This document shows, piece after piece, positions 38,820 through 50,949 of a DNA stretch of 64,000 bases (position 1 is the stretch's first letter; each line of letters opens with the position of its first letter). The notes under the pieces were generated by a model. It did not search any database, was not told where the DNA came from, and saw only the letters and a program-made list of their open reading frames with translations. Source of the stretch: Megalobrama amblycephala (Eukaryota > Chordata > Actinopteri > Cypriniformes > Xenocyprididae); the NCBI RefSeq assembly GCF_018812025.1, contig NC_063057.1:20693138-20757137 (forward strand). Reading direction: 5' to 3'. The position numbers and the translations under genes are program-made.

Positions 38820-39420
38820 AGGCGTTCGGGACACCTCGTGATCGACAGCACGCTCAGCCAATCAACGCTCAGCATCTGTTTTCTCAACCAATCAGCGTGT
38901 GTCATTTGTGTTTATGAACAGCCCATCAGCATCAATCCTGCTGCTGGGAGGCCGTCCGAGCGTTTGGCTCGCTAGGCCTCATTGAATACAATTATAAACA
39001 ACTTTAGAGCAAATAAAGCAGTATTTCTCTCTGTTAGAGTTAATAGACACGTACAATCAAGCACACCGCCCTATCTCCATTGTTTAAACTCCCTCTAGCA
39101 GCCGTTCTGACTCTGAGGGGCTCAAACTGCCCCGCTAGCGCTACTTTAGCACAGCAAACACACATAACTTCACACTGATCAATATCTCCCGATCACACTT
39201 GATCAATAATAAGCGTTTACCTTTGTAGCTCGCGTCCGCGCTCCGCTTACATCCCTTTACCCAGTCCTGTGGTGTAAATGCGAGCGGAATACACGCATTG
39301 TCCGGCATCAGGAAGTCCGCGGTGTTCCCGCTGAAGTGAGTGAGCGCGTGCGCTCGCTATGGAAACCCCTGCAGCAGCAGCTCAGGTGCTCGCGCGCCGC
39401 CCGACAGACACTGCCCACAT
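38820..39420 (-). promoter_or_regulatory. GC-rich, CpG-containing promoter-like block
   Basis: In an otherwise AT-rich window this stretch is GC- and CpG-rich, most strongly at 39,220-39,420 (GCGAGCGGAA, GCGCGCCGCC and similar). It holds the candidate first exon at 39,308-39,221 on the minus strand, so I read it as a CpG-type promoter with 5' UTR toward 39,400. No TATA box is seen. The transcription start is not determinable. Confidence 0.5.
39221..39308 (-). CDS. Candidate first coding exon (MPDNACIPLAFTPQDW...)
   Basis: In the GC-rich block a minus-strand ATG at 39308 opens 29 codons plus one base, ending at a good donor (CTACAAAG then GTAAAC). The peptide continues into a basic, Ser/Ala-containing tail and has no domain I can name. 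Codon use is GC-rich, as expected of a CpG-island first exon. It ends in phase 1, like the candidates at 12.8 and 7.35 kb. It lies downstream of celf2 on the same strand and is not part of celf2. This is the best supported of the candidate exons; the gene body would lie to the left. Confidence 0.45.
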
Positions 39421-39623
39421 CATCACAGTGCAGCAATCATACAGTCACATACCTGTGTGTGATGACTGTCGTTTCTAGCGCTTCTGTGCATATACATTAC
39501 TATATAATGCATTTAAGCAGTAAGTTCAGCATGCATTACTTATAATGTCACATGATTATTATTATTTTAAAGCCAGTATAGATAGTGTATTAGTGATAAG
39601 TATTATGCCCTTAAAACAAAACA

Positions 39624-39907
39624 CTTGGGTAAAGTTGGTTTTATATTCGCACATTCGGACATCCGTATTCAATAGCCTTGTTAATCACACTACATTGGAC
39701 ATTCAGTGGACATTCACAAGTAAATATGCCATTAAAACAATACTTGCCTATTTTGATCGACTGTGAAAAATGTAAGTTGACAAACGTTGGTTGTCAATAT
39801 CATGTCGCTGCTTAAAATTCGCAAACATTAATTTATTGCACATTTATTGGAAAGTTTGAATTTATCAGAAGTCCGAATGTGCGAATATAAAACCAACTTT
39901 ACCCAAG
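39624..39907. mobile_element. Near-perfect inverted-repeat MITE (CTTGGGTAAAGTT ends)
   Basis: 284 bp whose outer 40 bases on each side are inverted copies differing at about one position (CTTGGGTAAAGTTGGTTTTA, then ATTCGCACATTCGGAC). The interior is non-coding. I could not settle the target duplication or family. Confidence 0.85.
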
Positions 39908-39931
39908 TAAACAAAATCACTTATGCGACAG

Positions 39932-40437
39932 TATACACTGCTCTCCAAAAGTTCGGAAACGCCCTAGAAAAGTGGAGTTTTGGACAATATTGGCATGAAT
40001 CCTTTTTAATTTGTGATAATTTTGCATTGATAAGGGACAACACAAACTATAAAAACATATTTTATTATATAAACTGTGACCTAACTCTGACCTAAACTGT
40101 GTTCTAATTGGTTCATTGTATTCTAAACTTAATTGGCAATCATTTGTTGAAGTTATTAAGGTGTGCTGCTGACCCAAAAATCTTTTACAAACCTGGGCCA
40201 AGTTTAAACCAGTAACCAGGCATCACAGCTGGCAAAGGGGCATGTCTGACTTTGACATGTAGCCTATATATTGCCATTATTATGTAATCAAAATGAAAAT
40301 TATTATTGGTGGTCTTCAATGATAATGTCAAGTTACTTTAATGTATTTGCACCAAAAAATGATAAGGATTTATGCTGATATCGTCCAAAACCACACTTTG
40401 CCAGGGGTGTTTCCAAAATTTTGGAGGGCAGTGTATA
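39932..40437. mobile_element. TATACACTGC-ended MITE, probably Tc1/mariner-type
   Basis: About 506 bp with inverted ends TATACACTGCTCTCCAAAAG and CAAAATTTTGGAGGGCAGTG followed by TATA. TA dinucleotides at the tips fit a Tc1/mariner target site. It is non-coding and lies only 24 bases from the preceding MITE. Confidence 0.75.
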
Positions 40438-40940
40438 CAGTATTGGCTGATAGGAAGGGATGTTTCTGAAATGTTTTTTTTTTTTTTTTTTTTTTTTTTT
40501 TTGATAAAATTTGTTTTGTGATTTTGATTTATTCTTTAAAAAAAAAAAAAAAAAAATTAATGATGCTATTTCTTGGTGTGTTAGTTTACAAGTACCATGA
40601 TGAGCTTCTTACTTAGAACAATTTAAAAAGTAATGAGTCCATCTGGTGGCCATTATATGTAACTGCAACGCTTATTTCAACTGTTTGAACGCTTTTTAAA
40701 CACTTTAGTGTACATTGTTACAGTGTAATTACACCAATAAGTACTAAGTAATATTAATTAACAACATGTACTTATAGGGTTAGGGTTATTTGCTCGTAAT
40801 TATACATAATTTACTGTTATTACTACTATAGTAATTTATAGTAAACACTATAGGGTTTTTGAAACATACTTTAGTGAAGTACTTGAATTAATTTGTTGTG
40901 GTAATTCTATAGTTGCTGTGGTAATATAACAACTATAGTG
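40438..40940. other. Unassigned sequence with homopolymer tracts
   Basis: T-run at 40,477-40,502 and A-run at 40,538-40,556. No gene. Confidence 0.5.
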
Positions 40941-41558
40941 ATATAAACAAATTACTTTACCCAATACTGTACTATAGGCTATATAGTATATTATACTACA
41001 ATATACACTACAGTTTACTGTAGTAAAAACTAAAGTATACTACATTATTTATTACAGTTTATCAGTTCACTATAGTTAATACTATGCTGTAGCATTCATT
41101 AACAAAGTGTTGTAAATACTATAATATATGCAGTATATTACAATTTACTATAGTATGGTTCAAAAACACTATAGTATTTACTATAAATTACTATAGTATT
41201 TTTTCACCTGCATGAAAAATGAGTTTCATGGTTCTGATTGGTGTAATTTGAGATGTTACAATTGCCCCGTTACATTTGCCCCCAGTCTCCCCTAATATAA
41301 ACAAATAACTTTACCCAATACTGTACTATAGGCTATATAGTATATTATACTACAATATACACTACAGTTTACTGTAGTAAAAACTAAAGTATACTACAGT
41401 ATTAGTTTATCAGTTCACTATAGTTAACACTACAGTATGCTGTAGCATTCATTAACAAAGTGTTGTAAATACTATAATATATACAGTATACTACAATTTA
41501 CTATAGTATGGTTCAAAAACACTATAGTATTTACTACATATTACTATAGTATTTTTTC
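40941..41558. repeat. Tandem duplication of an ACTATAGTA-rich unit
   Basis: Units at 40,941-41,212 and 41,295-41,558 are near-identical over about 265 bases (CAATACTGTACTATAGGCTA through ACTATAGTATTTTTT), with a period of about 354. Both are full of TACTATAGTA palindromes. The 82-base spacer is unique. Confidence 0.85.
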
Positions 41559-42638
41559 CACCAAAAACAGTGTTACCCACAACGTGTGTTTATGAAATCA
41601 TTTACTATTATATCAGCATATAATATAAGTAAGTGATGCACAATCAATAATAATAATAATTTAATGAGAATTTCTCGGACCATTTGTGTAGTTTGCACTT
41701 ACTGTAGATCAGCCATGAAAAGGCTTTTGTCTTCGTATGTCTTCTTGTTTGTCCAGTATGTTGACTTCCCATTGCTTGCCTTTGTTCATGTATTATATAA
41801 AGCAGTTATTTTAAGTTTGACATCACTTCCTAAAGCACAGTAGAAGTACTGTAATTCATTGACGTAAAGAAGATAATGCCTGCCATAATACTTTGGTATG
41901 TACTTTGGTAGTGAATGATTACTATTGATATATGCCTCAGTAAACAGACAGTGGCACGTTGTAATATCGAACTTGTGTCAGTGTTTTTTAGATATGTTTA
42001 CACAAAAAATCCTTCAAAGTCAATCTAAAATACAAATGAGACACTGAAAGTGTCTATATTTAATAACAGATTACGTGGGAATGCTCATGTGATCTGTCCT
42101 TGTGTTAATGCAGTTGCTGAGGGTGACCACTAGAGGCCAACAAAAACCGTGTGTTAGAATGTATTTGTTTACATTTTTAATATTACTTAGTACACGCTCA
42201 GAAAGATGGATTTCTTAAAATGATATTTAAATAGTTGCGTATATAATATGGTAGTCTTTTGTCCTCCCCTTGTGTTGCTTTCAAAAATATTCACTTCGTC
42301 ACCTCATCAATGTTTTAGTTCATTGATTTATTTGGTAGACTTTTCCCTTAAAATGCTTTCCTTTCCCCCTCACTGTTTTGCATAACCTATTCACAAAGTA
42401 ATTATAAGTAATTTCTGCCATTTATATATTGTTATATTGAGTGTTTTTCACCATGGCAGTAGTTTGACCAGTAATACTATGAAAACGAACACAATACACG
42501 GAAAAGCACATGATAGTTACATATTCTTCAAGGTCTTTTTCGGTTACTATTATACATTTGGATTTATCTTAACTATAATACAGACCAGAGGCGTTATATA
42601 GCCTATAAGAGGCATCCGTCAGGTTTGGTTGGTCTCAC
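41559..42638. other. Unassigned sequence
   Basis: No gene or element is supported apart from a short (AAT)n at about 41,647. Confidence 0.5.
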
Positions 42639-42685
42639 CTGCAGGCATATCCTTGTGGTCGGATCCAGGTTTTTTCTTTCTCCAT
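42639..42685 (-). CDS. Candidate first coding exon (MEKEKTWIRPQGYAC)
   Basis: A minus-strand ATG at 42685 opens 15 codons plus two bases, followed by a strong donor (CCTGCAG then GTGAGA). A TATA box about 100 bases upstream supports a real promoter. The peptide is short and basic with no recognised family. It ends in phase 2, unlike the phase-1 candidates further left, so it would need a different partner exon. It lies beyond the end of celf2 on the same strand. Confidence 0.4.
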
Positions 42686-42785
42686 CTTCCTCTAGCTCAG
42701 AGCCAGAAGAGTGCTTTTTGTACCCGTCTGATGTGATGCCTCTGTGTTCCAGCAGCAGTCGTCTTTGATAAAGTTTTCAGATTTT

Positions 42786-42793
42786 TTTATATA
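42786..42793 (-). promoter_or_regulatory. TATA box upstream of the 42.7-kb candidate exon
   Basis: TATATAAA on the minus strand. A start about 25-30 bases downstream would give a 5' UTR of roughly 75-80 nt before the ATG at 42,685. The match is strong, but TATA-like strings are common in AT-rich DNA. Confidence 0.35.
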
Positions 42794-43105
42794 GTCCTAA
42801 GTTCAGTTTTCACACACAGTGACACGGACTCTCTTAGTTGTGCTTTTTTTTTTTTTTTTTTTTCTTCTGAAGCAAATCTGATATTTTGACAGCGTCATAT
42901 CTGAAAACACAACAAGGAACTTTTAAAGATAGGCTAACTATTGTGACTCAAACTTTTACTGCTTTGTACCTCCGATAAGATAAAAGTTTGTCCTTAGATG
43001 TGTGTCTTTTTGTGTGCAACAGAAACCTCTTTATTTCTTCAGCTCGAGAGCAAAGTGCTGCAGTTTTTCCTCCATTGAACTGCATTTTTCGGCGGAATCC
43101 CGGAA

Positions 43106-43386
43106 TTAAAGGGACAGTGCACCCAAAAATTAAAAATTTGTCATCAGTACCGCACCTCATTCAAAAGCATTTGTATGGTTTCAGAATACATGAAATATAG
43201 CACACAAGTAATACAGACTTCTTTTTTGTCCCATTTGCAGCCTGACTGTCGAAGTCCCCATCCAGTTTCATTGTACGTAGACGTGTGCCTTCCGTTTCAC
43301 CGAAGAAAGCAAAATCATATGCATTTCGACGTGACGTGAGGGTGAGTAAATGATGACAATATTTATTGTTGAGTGTATTATCCCTT
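43106..43386. mobile_element. GGGACAGTGCACCCAAAAA element
   Basis: Starts TTAAAGGGACAGTGCACCC and ends GTGAGTAAATGATGACAAT ... GTGTATTATCCCTT, the end pattern of the common fish TTCACCCAAAAATG palindrome family. It is non-coding. Confidence 0.65.
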
Positions 43387-45815
43387 CTCTGTATAATAAC
43401 GCAAAACAAAATCAAGCGCTGAATTCCTGGCACCTGCTCTGACTGGCATTTTCAAAGCACTGGAACATTTAAGTATCATTTGACTCACTTTATAATGATA
43501 GTAAATTGATTTGGGACTCTCTGGTATCTCTGTAGGGATGCAGTGGACACATGGACAGCACATAGTGGATAGGGACACAGACAGAAGGACAGACGGGGGC
43601 TACGCCCAGAGCAGCGGTACAGTACAGAACAGTGTGACCTCTTAGTCGACACCTTGATTTTTATGAAAGCACAAAATCCTCGACCCCATTGTTGAGTTTT
43701 TATATTACATTTTGAATCAGATCTAGTGGGAAAAAAGGGTCAATTTTTTACAATTTTAGGGGTCAAATATTACAAAACCAAAAGGCCGGGGTATTTTATA
43801 AATAGAGCACGGAGCGGCTGTCCATCTACTGTTACGGCAAGTTGGGCTGCACAGAAATATACATATATAAATCTTTATGTATATTTACCATGTTTGGTGA
43901 TGAGACTGAAATTAATCGCAATGTAAATAAAGGAAAACAACCAAATATCCAAGAAACAAACGGTACAGAAAAAAGAAAAGTGAGAAGGGAGATAGAAAAG
44001 AGACGTGAAACACCGGAGGGTTGCATGAACATTTGTACAACATCGGACAGGTACTGGAACACCACGCCACAGAGAAAGAGACGAGTATTAGGAAAAATGG
44101 TTTAATATCGGAGACAGAGGCAAAAAACTGCATCACACAAGAACATACATTTACAAAAATAAGTCTGACTGTTCCAGCTACACAGTTAGGTTAACAGCAA
44201 AGACAGAGAAACCAGAAAAATCTAAACAGCTAAAAGCAAAGTCCTCAAATTACTTTTATCTTGTTTGTCAAACTAATACATTTATCCACTGAAGGTGACT
44301 AAATACTTCTAAATCGTCTAATCGTCTTTATCATGGTGACTGCACAATACTTAACTAAATGAAACTTACCGCTGTTGTAAAGACTCTTTTGTAAAGACAA
44401 ACCGCATTACGTATTTATAAGCCAAAAGGAAAACTCCCCGACCCTCTTTCCGAAAAAGGAAACGAACCAAAGAAAACATGAAAGCAAATATCGATGTGAA
44501 GAATAAAGAAGAGGAGGCTAAAGATACCAAGCCAAAGTTCTCCTAGAAAATCTTTATATCAAAACCTAACGTTCTGGACGCCAACTAGAAATCAAACTCG
44601 GGAACCAGTTGCTGTCGGCCCCTGGCCGGGGCCGTGCAGCCTGTCGGATAGTTTTTTTTTTTCTTTTCCTTTAATTGCCAGTATAAAAAGTTCCACTGGT
44701 ACAAAAGGCATAAGTACAATCAGTGATAGAAATAGGAAAGCCTGCTTTTTTTGTACTTTTTAAATTCCCATCCAATGACAGATTTTCAAAGTGTTGTCAA
44801 ACAAACATGTATCACGCTTACATAATCCACTGAAATGCATTGACTTTGGCTTTTCTCAAGACAATACTTAAAACTATTTAAATCTTTTTAGAATCAAACA
44901 AAATGATATTAATCTACAGACGACAAGCTTTTGTTACGGCACATTAGATAAACACATACATTTCCAAAAAACTTGACGGAAGCCAAAATGCAAAGAAACT
45001 ACACATCTTTTTTTCTTTAAAATACACTTGTTAAATAGCACTTAAGAGAAAGAAAGAAACAAAAGAAACAACAAACAGATTTCAGATGCGTGTGGTGCGT
45101 AAAACCCCTGAGTGAAGAGTCTCAGCGAGAACTCCTGTGAGTTTGTGCTTTACTAAACATCTAACAAATGTGTGTGTGTGTGTGTGTGAAATTGTGCTGG
45201 CCGTGAATGCTTACCCTGTATGTCTGAAGTTGATTGTGGTAAACGAAGTCGAACGCCGAGATGGAAACGACCGAATATCCATATTTCTGCGCTGAGCTGA
45301 GGTAAAAACACTTAAGCCGAACGGCAGTTCATTATAGAGTGATGTTACATCAAGTCAAACGAATCAAATGAGATCAAACAAGATGCATTCCACGAAAAAT
45401 GTAGCATAATTACAATTCCCTACATGCCGCTTAGAACTCGGTCAAAGTTTTCGACAACTTTATGGGAGGGTTAAGCAGCAATTCTATCGCCTTGACTGTT
45501 GTACTAGGTAAGCATAAGAAGTCGTCAGTTTTAATACTGCGTGTGCTAATGCGCATGTGCTTTTCTGTTTGTGCTAGTGGTTATACGATTTGGCAAAGAG
45601 AGCAGTATATCATAAACTGACCGACTCGAACTTCCCAATATGTAACGTACGCGTTAAGGGGTAAACGAAATTTCCAATTTCGGGCCGCATTCGTGAAACG
45701 CGAACAGAGCTAATTTCCGTATAAACCATTCGTTAAACCATTCGTACATAAATTAACGAAACAACAAATTTTCTTGTGCGCAACAATGGCCATAGGTCAG
45801 GTAACAGTTCAGGTA

Positions 45816-45976
45816 CGCTGTAAAAAAAAAATAAAGTTGAGAAAACTTTAAGTTTTAAGGCAACAAGCTGGAGGAGATTTTTGAGTTCTCTCAACTTCTT
45901 GTTGTTCAATTTACAAGTTGAGATAACTCAAAAATCTCCTGCAGATGGTTGTCTCAGCTTTTGATTTTTTTACAGT
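45816..45976. mobile_element. CTGTAAAAAAAA-ended MITE
   Basis: About 160 bp with GCTGTAAAAAAAA at the left and TTTTTTTACAGTTT at the right. Inner inverted segments (GGAGATTTTTGAGTT against AACTCAAAAATCTCC) form a strong hairpin. If the celf2 3' UTR reaches this far, the hairpin would be in the mRNA. Confidence 0.8.
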
Positions 45977-46969
45977 TTAGTTTCAAGAACAGTTGCAATA
46001 TTTGTACAAACAATTTGCACAAATTCTTTCTGCATGTGTGCGACAATACTTAAAAATGGTCATAGGTCACGCAAGAATGATGTACAAAAAAAAAAATAGA
46101 AATAAATTGTTCTCACGAGCCAAAAATGTACTTAAACATGTTTGCGAACAATTTATACGAATTCTTTGTGCACATATATAGTAATTCACGTAAGAATGAT
46201 TTTACAAAAAATTTGTTCTGTTTGTACGGAAATTTAACTTTTTAAAAAAAACAAAAAACAAACGAGTTTTTTTGTTTTGTTTTAACTGACACAAATTTTT
46301 GCAGATCCAGTTTTGGCTAAAGAGAAATAATATGGACAAATAGACAACCAATCATAGCACACACACACACCTGTACACAGTCACACACACACACACCCTT
46401 GGCACACTTTTAAATGTGCAGCAATGTATTCCAGCCCATTAATACTGATCAACGTGTTAAGGCAACGGCAGAGCTTGGGTATAAAATAGTGCTATAGAGT
46501 GAAGTAAACTGGTTTGAGGGGGCTGCCTGTAAACTACGTTTGTAAACAATATTTTTTACGGGCCGTCTGAACGATGTGTAAACGTTTACAGCAAAGTGCT
46601 ACAGGCGCTATTGAACACTGCGGATCACGTTGAACTACTTTGGCATCAGGACGAAGTTTTGGTTGTTCTACGAACGTAAAATAGTCCTGATAAAGGCAGC
46701 AGAAAGCGAGACTACACTGAGACGTTTAGAATTTAACGTGGAGGAACACACAGATCAGCTTTTGTGTAATGATTATGTGATTAAGAGGCTGTCGTGATGG
46801 CCCTGTATTATATCATGATGGTCAAAAGTTCAACGCCTGATTCACAATTCACATAAATGCGTCAATATTTTGTCCCATCATACAGAAATTGTTCACTGAC
46901 AAACACAAAGCGGATGAATTTGTCCTGTGAAATTTGGGCCTTCTGTGGCATAAGTGGACCCTTAATCTC

Positions 46970-47018
<49 letters not shown>

Positions 47019-47662
47019 GGAGAACTGCTGAGACTCAATCTCAGGGGCTCACATACACACACCTTCAAAGAAAAGAGGGTTGTGAGGTCAACCTTTAGCA
47101 CAGGTGTGTGTATGCGTGCATGCGTATGTGCTTACCTGTGTGTGTGTGTGTGTATATGTGTGTGTATGTGTGTGTGTGTGCTTGTGAGAGTGATTATGAC
47201 ACATGGGCACTTTTTACATCTTTACAAATAAAGAAAAAAAAGAAAGAAAAGCAAAAACATGAACATTTTCAGGCAACAAGACCACAGAAGAGCAAGTTAA
47301 CAACCTTTTTTAAATCTATATCTTTAAATATGAGGGTTCCATACAAAACACTTACGTAATAAAATACCCATGTTATCAAATAATTTCACAAGTAAAACAC
47401 TGAAGCTGTAGGCAGGATGTACCGTCAGAATTTGGCACTAAATTCCACTCATCTTGTTTTTTCTTTATAAGAAAAAAAAAATCACATTTTGCTGAACAAC
47501 ATAACACATCTAAATATTGTTTCCCACAATAGAAATAAAATAATATAATGACATAGATGCTTCACAAGCCGACACTGTAACTTTTAATAATTTTTATATA
47601 GCTAATTACCCAACAAGAAATTTAGCAAAGAGGGACTCCTATAAAAAAAAAAAAGAAACAAA

Positions 47663-47694
<32 letters not shown>

Positions 47695-49797
47695 AAGAAA
47701 AAAAAAAGTAGTAGTAATAGTACTTATGAAAGGCTTTGTCTATTGTTCAAGTAAATTGATTTTTAGTCTTCTCTTTAAAAACATGAGACAAATAAGACTG
47801 TTAGACTTGATGAAACCACGACTTTATCCACGAAAAGCACCGACGGGACCGCGGGTTACACAAACTCTGTTTTTTTTTCCTCTATACATTTAAACAGTAT
47901 AAAATATAGGTCATTTCATGTGCATTTAAACCACGGATTGTCTAACTGTAAGTCAGTTCAGCAAAAGGTGTGACACGTAGGTAGCATTTCCCCCCAAACA
48001 GGGCAATCTTGTGTGTGTGTATGTGTGTGTGTGTGTGTGTTTTTCTTAATACCTTTACTACTCTAGAAAAAAGTGGTTTTATATAGACTTTAATGAGAAA
48101 TCAAGCCACTTAAAATGGCCTTATCAAAAAACTTTACACTGCCTGAAAAATGTAAAAACCACGAGCAAGCTCTGAGAGATTCTAATATCGATCAGGCAGC
48201 TTTTTTTTATTTTTTATTATTAAAACTGCGTGGAAGTAGTCTATTCGTTTAGAAACCAGCGAGGGTTTCTTACGGCAGGCCTCAAAATAAGAGTGTCGCC
48301 GACAGTAAGTCCCAACGCCAATCCCTGTATTGAACGTTCAAGTTTACTTTAAATGAATGAAAAAAAAAAACAACATAAAGAGAGAAAGAGAGAGAGAGAG
48401 AAAAAAAAAAAAACAATCTGACGAATAAAAAACAAAGAAAAAAAAAGTCAAACGCAAATATTCGTAATTGTTTTGCCACAGGAATTTTTTTTTTTTTTTT
48501 TTTAGGTTTTTTTTTGTTTGTTTTCTTAAAATGATGCTCTGGTTATGTTAGTAAATATACTCTGTCTCTAGAGTGTGAATGCAGCGTTTTCACATTATTA
48601 TTATTATTGTTTTTTTTTTGTCTTTCCTCCCTTCCTTCCTTCCCTCCCTCGCTCCCTCCCTCACCAGTTAAATCAAAAACAAAAAACAAAACAAAACAAA
48701 ACACAGGAAAAAAGCTCAAAATGAGGTCACATGCGAAAAATTTCAAATCCAAAAAGATCAGGCTAAGATAAAAGTACAAAGATCAGTAAAAGGAGACCAG
48801 ATTATGAGCAGGAGAACTCAGAAAGACATCAGAAACAATGACGGGACGATGAGACTTTTTTTTTTTTTTGTACGCCACGTAGACATGCTAGGCAAACGAT
48901 GAGCATAGAGTCATGGAGATGAGTTCTAGGGAAGAAAACGGGAGAGGAGAGTTACACACACAGCTCCGGCACACAACTAACATCATTAAACCATGAGAAC
49001 AACAAACGAACAAACAAAACAAACAAACAAACAAACAAACAAACAGCAGCAGCGCTATTAACCAGCGTTTCACCAACATCACATTAGCATTTTTAACTGT
49101 TTTCTTTTTTATCGTACAATACACACAATTGGAATAGATTGCCAACACGTACATGTAAATGAGGCACTCGCTCACACACAGAGTACGAACACACACTCCA
49201 TCTCCTCCATACAGACACACACACCCAAAAGTATCCATCCTGGTCCGATCCGAGACCGCAGATGGATTGCCGTTTGGGAGAAACTATTCAGTTTTGTTTT
49301 TTGTTTTTTTTTTTGTCTGGAGCGTACGAACAAAAACCAAACAGTACGAAACGAAATGAAACGAAAAAGAGAGATTTTACTTATGAAGTGCCACTACTTA
49401 TGACCAAAGAGAGAAGAGGAAGAGAGAGTCGAGACAGAGATATGATGGGGACGTGACAGATGGGATTGTGGGAAATGGTGAGAGAGAGAAAGGAAGAAAG
49501 AAAGAAAGAAAACGAGGGGTTTTGTACGTGATCTCGTCACACAGATTGTGTGGTTTAAGAAGACTACCGGACGAGGCTCAGGATAGAGAGAGCACGACTT
49601 TCCGAACCCAATAACTTAAAAGATAATAAATAAAGTCCTTTACTTCAGAGGCAGTAGAAATTTTGTATAAAAATAGAACTGCATTTTTTTACAAATAAAA
49701 TTTACAGGCCTGTGGCTTTCTGCAATTTAAGTTTTTTTTTCTTTCGATAAACATCAAGTTTTCAGTTCCCCACCCCTCCACATAGAACCTAGAATGC

Positions 49798-49803
49798 TTT
49801 ATT
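49798..49803 (-). terminator. celf2: Proximal poly(A) signal AATAAA of celf2
   Basis: AATAAA on the minus strand, followed within 20-45 bases by a G/U-rich stretch (CTATGTGGAGGGGTGGGG), the expected downstream element. Cleavage near 49,780 would give a 3' UTR of about 870 nt. Longer forms are likely too. Confidence 0.55.
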
Positions 49804-50653
49804 CTTTTTAACCATCGACAGATCAAAATCTTTTTAATGCTCTACACAAATTCAGTTGGACGAAGACCACAATTATCTGACGCGTAAAAGTCGGACTAAT
49901 TTTTTCTTCAAAAAAACAAACAAACAAACAAACAAATAAAAAACAACAACTAAAAAAAACCTTTCTGACAAAAAAATGAATGAAAAAAAAAAAAAAATCA
50001 CTGAACATTTGACGGCAAGTATTTGTTGAGGAAGCTGTTTAGGCAGTTGTTGCCGTTGACTACAGAGAGGCCACAGCGGGTTTAACCCTTTCCTCTCTAG
50101 TGCCAGTGGGCCAAGGGTTCGAAGGAGCAGCAAAGCCCTGAACCGACACCAGAGGCCAAAGGGCAAAGGTTAATGTGCATATTGGTGCTTTAATCATATC
50201 GGAACCTTCTCTACTTGTCCTTACAAGCCTCAGGTTCACAAAGAGAAACAAATAATACTTTATACATCGTTCCTTTCTGCTGTTGTTATCGTCATATAAT
50301 GAAATAGCCACTGTATAAATATTTACTTTAAAAAAAAAATCAAATAGTTTACACATGACCCAAAGGAAAAATAAAAAATACCAATAATAGCTGTTCATTC
50401 ATCGCAAGTCATACAAAAAAATGGCGGAAATGGAAGCGTTCATGTGGAAAAAAGGAGACAAAATAATAATAATACTGTTATTAATTAAAAAAAGCTGAAA
50501 AGAATGTTATGGGAGAGTGGCTCCCTCTGGTGGTCAAAGGGTGAAACTCCCCCCCTCGTGCACCCCCTCCCCCCGGAGTCCCAGTTTGGTAACCGTGGCA
50601 GCAGTGGGGACTTACCCTAGCAGTGTAACATGAGAGAGGCCCTAGTGCTAAGA

Positions 50654-50781
50654 TCAGTACGGTTTGCTGTCGTTCTTCGAGCGCTTGAGCTGGACTTTGA
50701 GACGCTTCATGCCGATCTGAAACCCGTTCATTGCCTGAATGGCGGCCTGCGCTGACACAGGATTGTCATAACTGACGAAAC
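50654..50781 (-). CDS. celf2: celf2 last coding exon (end of RRM3, stop)
   Basis: Encodes the C-terminal 42 residues, beginning (G)[20 protein letters not shown] and ending RSKNDSKPY before TGA at 50,656-50,654. FVSYDN is the RNP1 core of the third RNA-recognition motif, completed across the junction by the preceding Lys-Cys-Phe-Gly. CELF proteins bind GU-rich RNA through RRM1-3 in nucleus and cytoplasm, controlling alternative splicing, editing, translation and decay. AIQAMNGFQ distinguishes CELF2 from CELF1, which has Ser in place of Ala before MNGFQ. The acceptor is CGCAG with phase 1 entry. The intron between this exon and 53,412 is about 2.6 kb and holds nested MITEs and a dead Tc1 element. 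Confidence 0.95.
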
Positions 50782-50949
50782 CTGCGATAGAGGAAAAGGA
50801 GAAAAGGATATATGAATGTCTTATGATCGTAATAAAGTCATGTTTTTGGCGTGCCATGTCCAACGCAACTAAACAACAGCATGAAATAGACCATAAATTT
50901 GAAACTAAATTGGAAAATCCCAAACCATTCACACTGAGAATGGAGTATA

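Larger units (their letters stand above)
43387..50653 (-). other. celf2: Downstream of celf2 stop: probable long 3' UTR plus flank
   Basis: This 7.2-kb stretch has few transposons compared with the rest of the window and is U-rich on the celf2 strand. It contains (GT)n runs at 46,971-47,016 and 47,133-47,180, A-runs such as 47,662-47,692 and one MITE at 45,816-45,976. Mammalian celf2 has a long 3' UTR, so much of this could be UTR. How far it extends cannot be read from sequence. Further minus-strand AATAAA signals occur, for example near 48,208. A degraded dispersed repeat with TGGTCATAGGTCAC and AACAATTTATACG-like motifs covers about 45,720-46,240. Confidence 0.5.
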
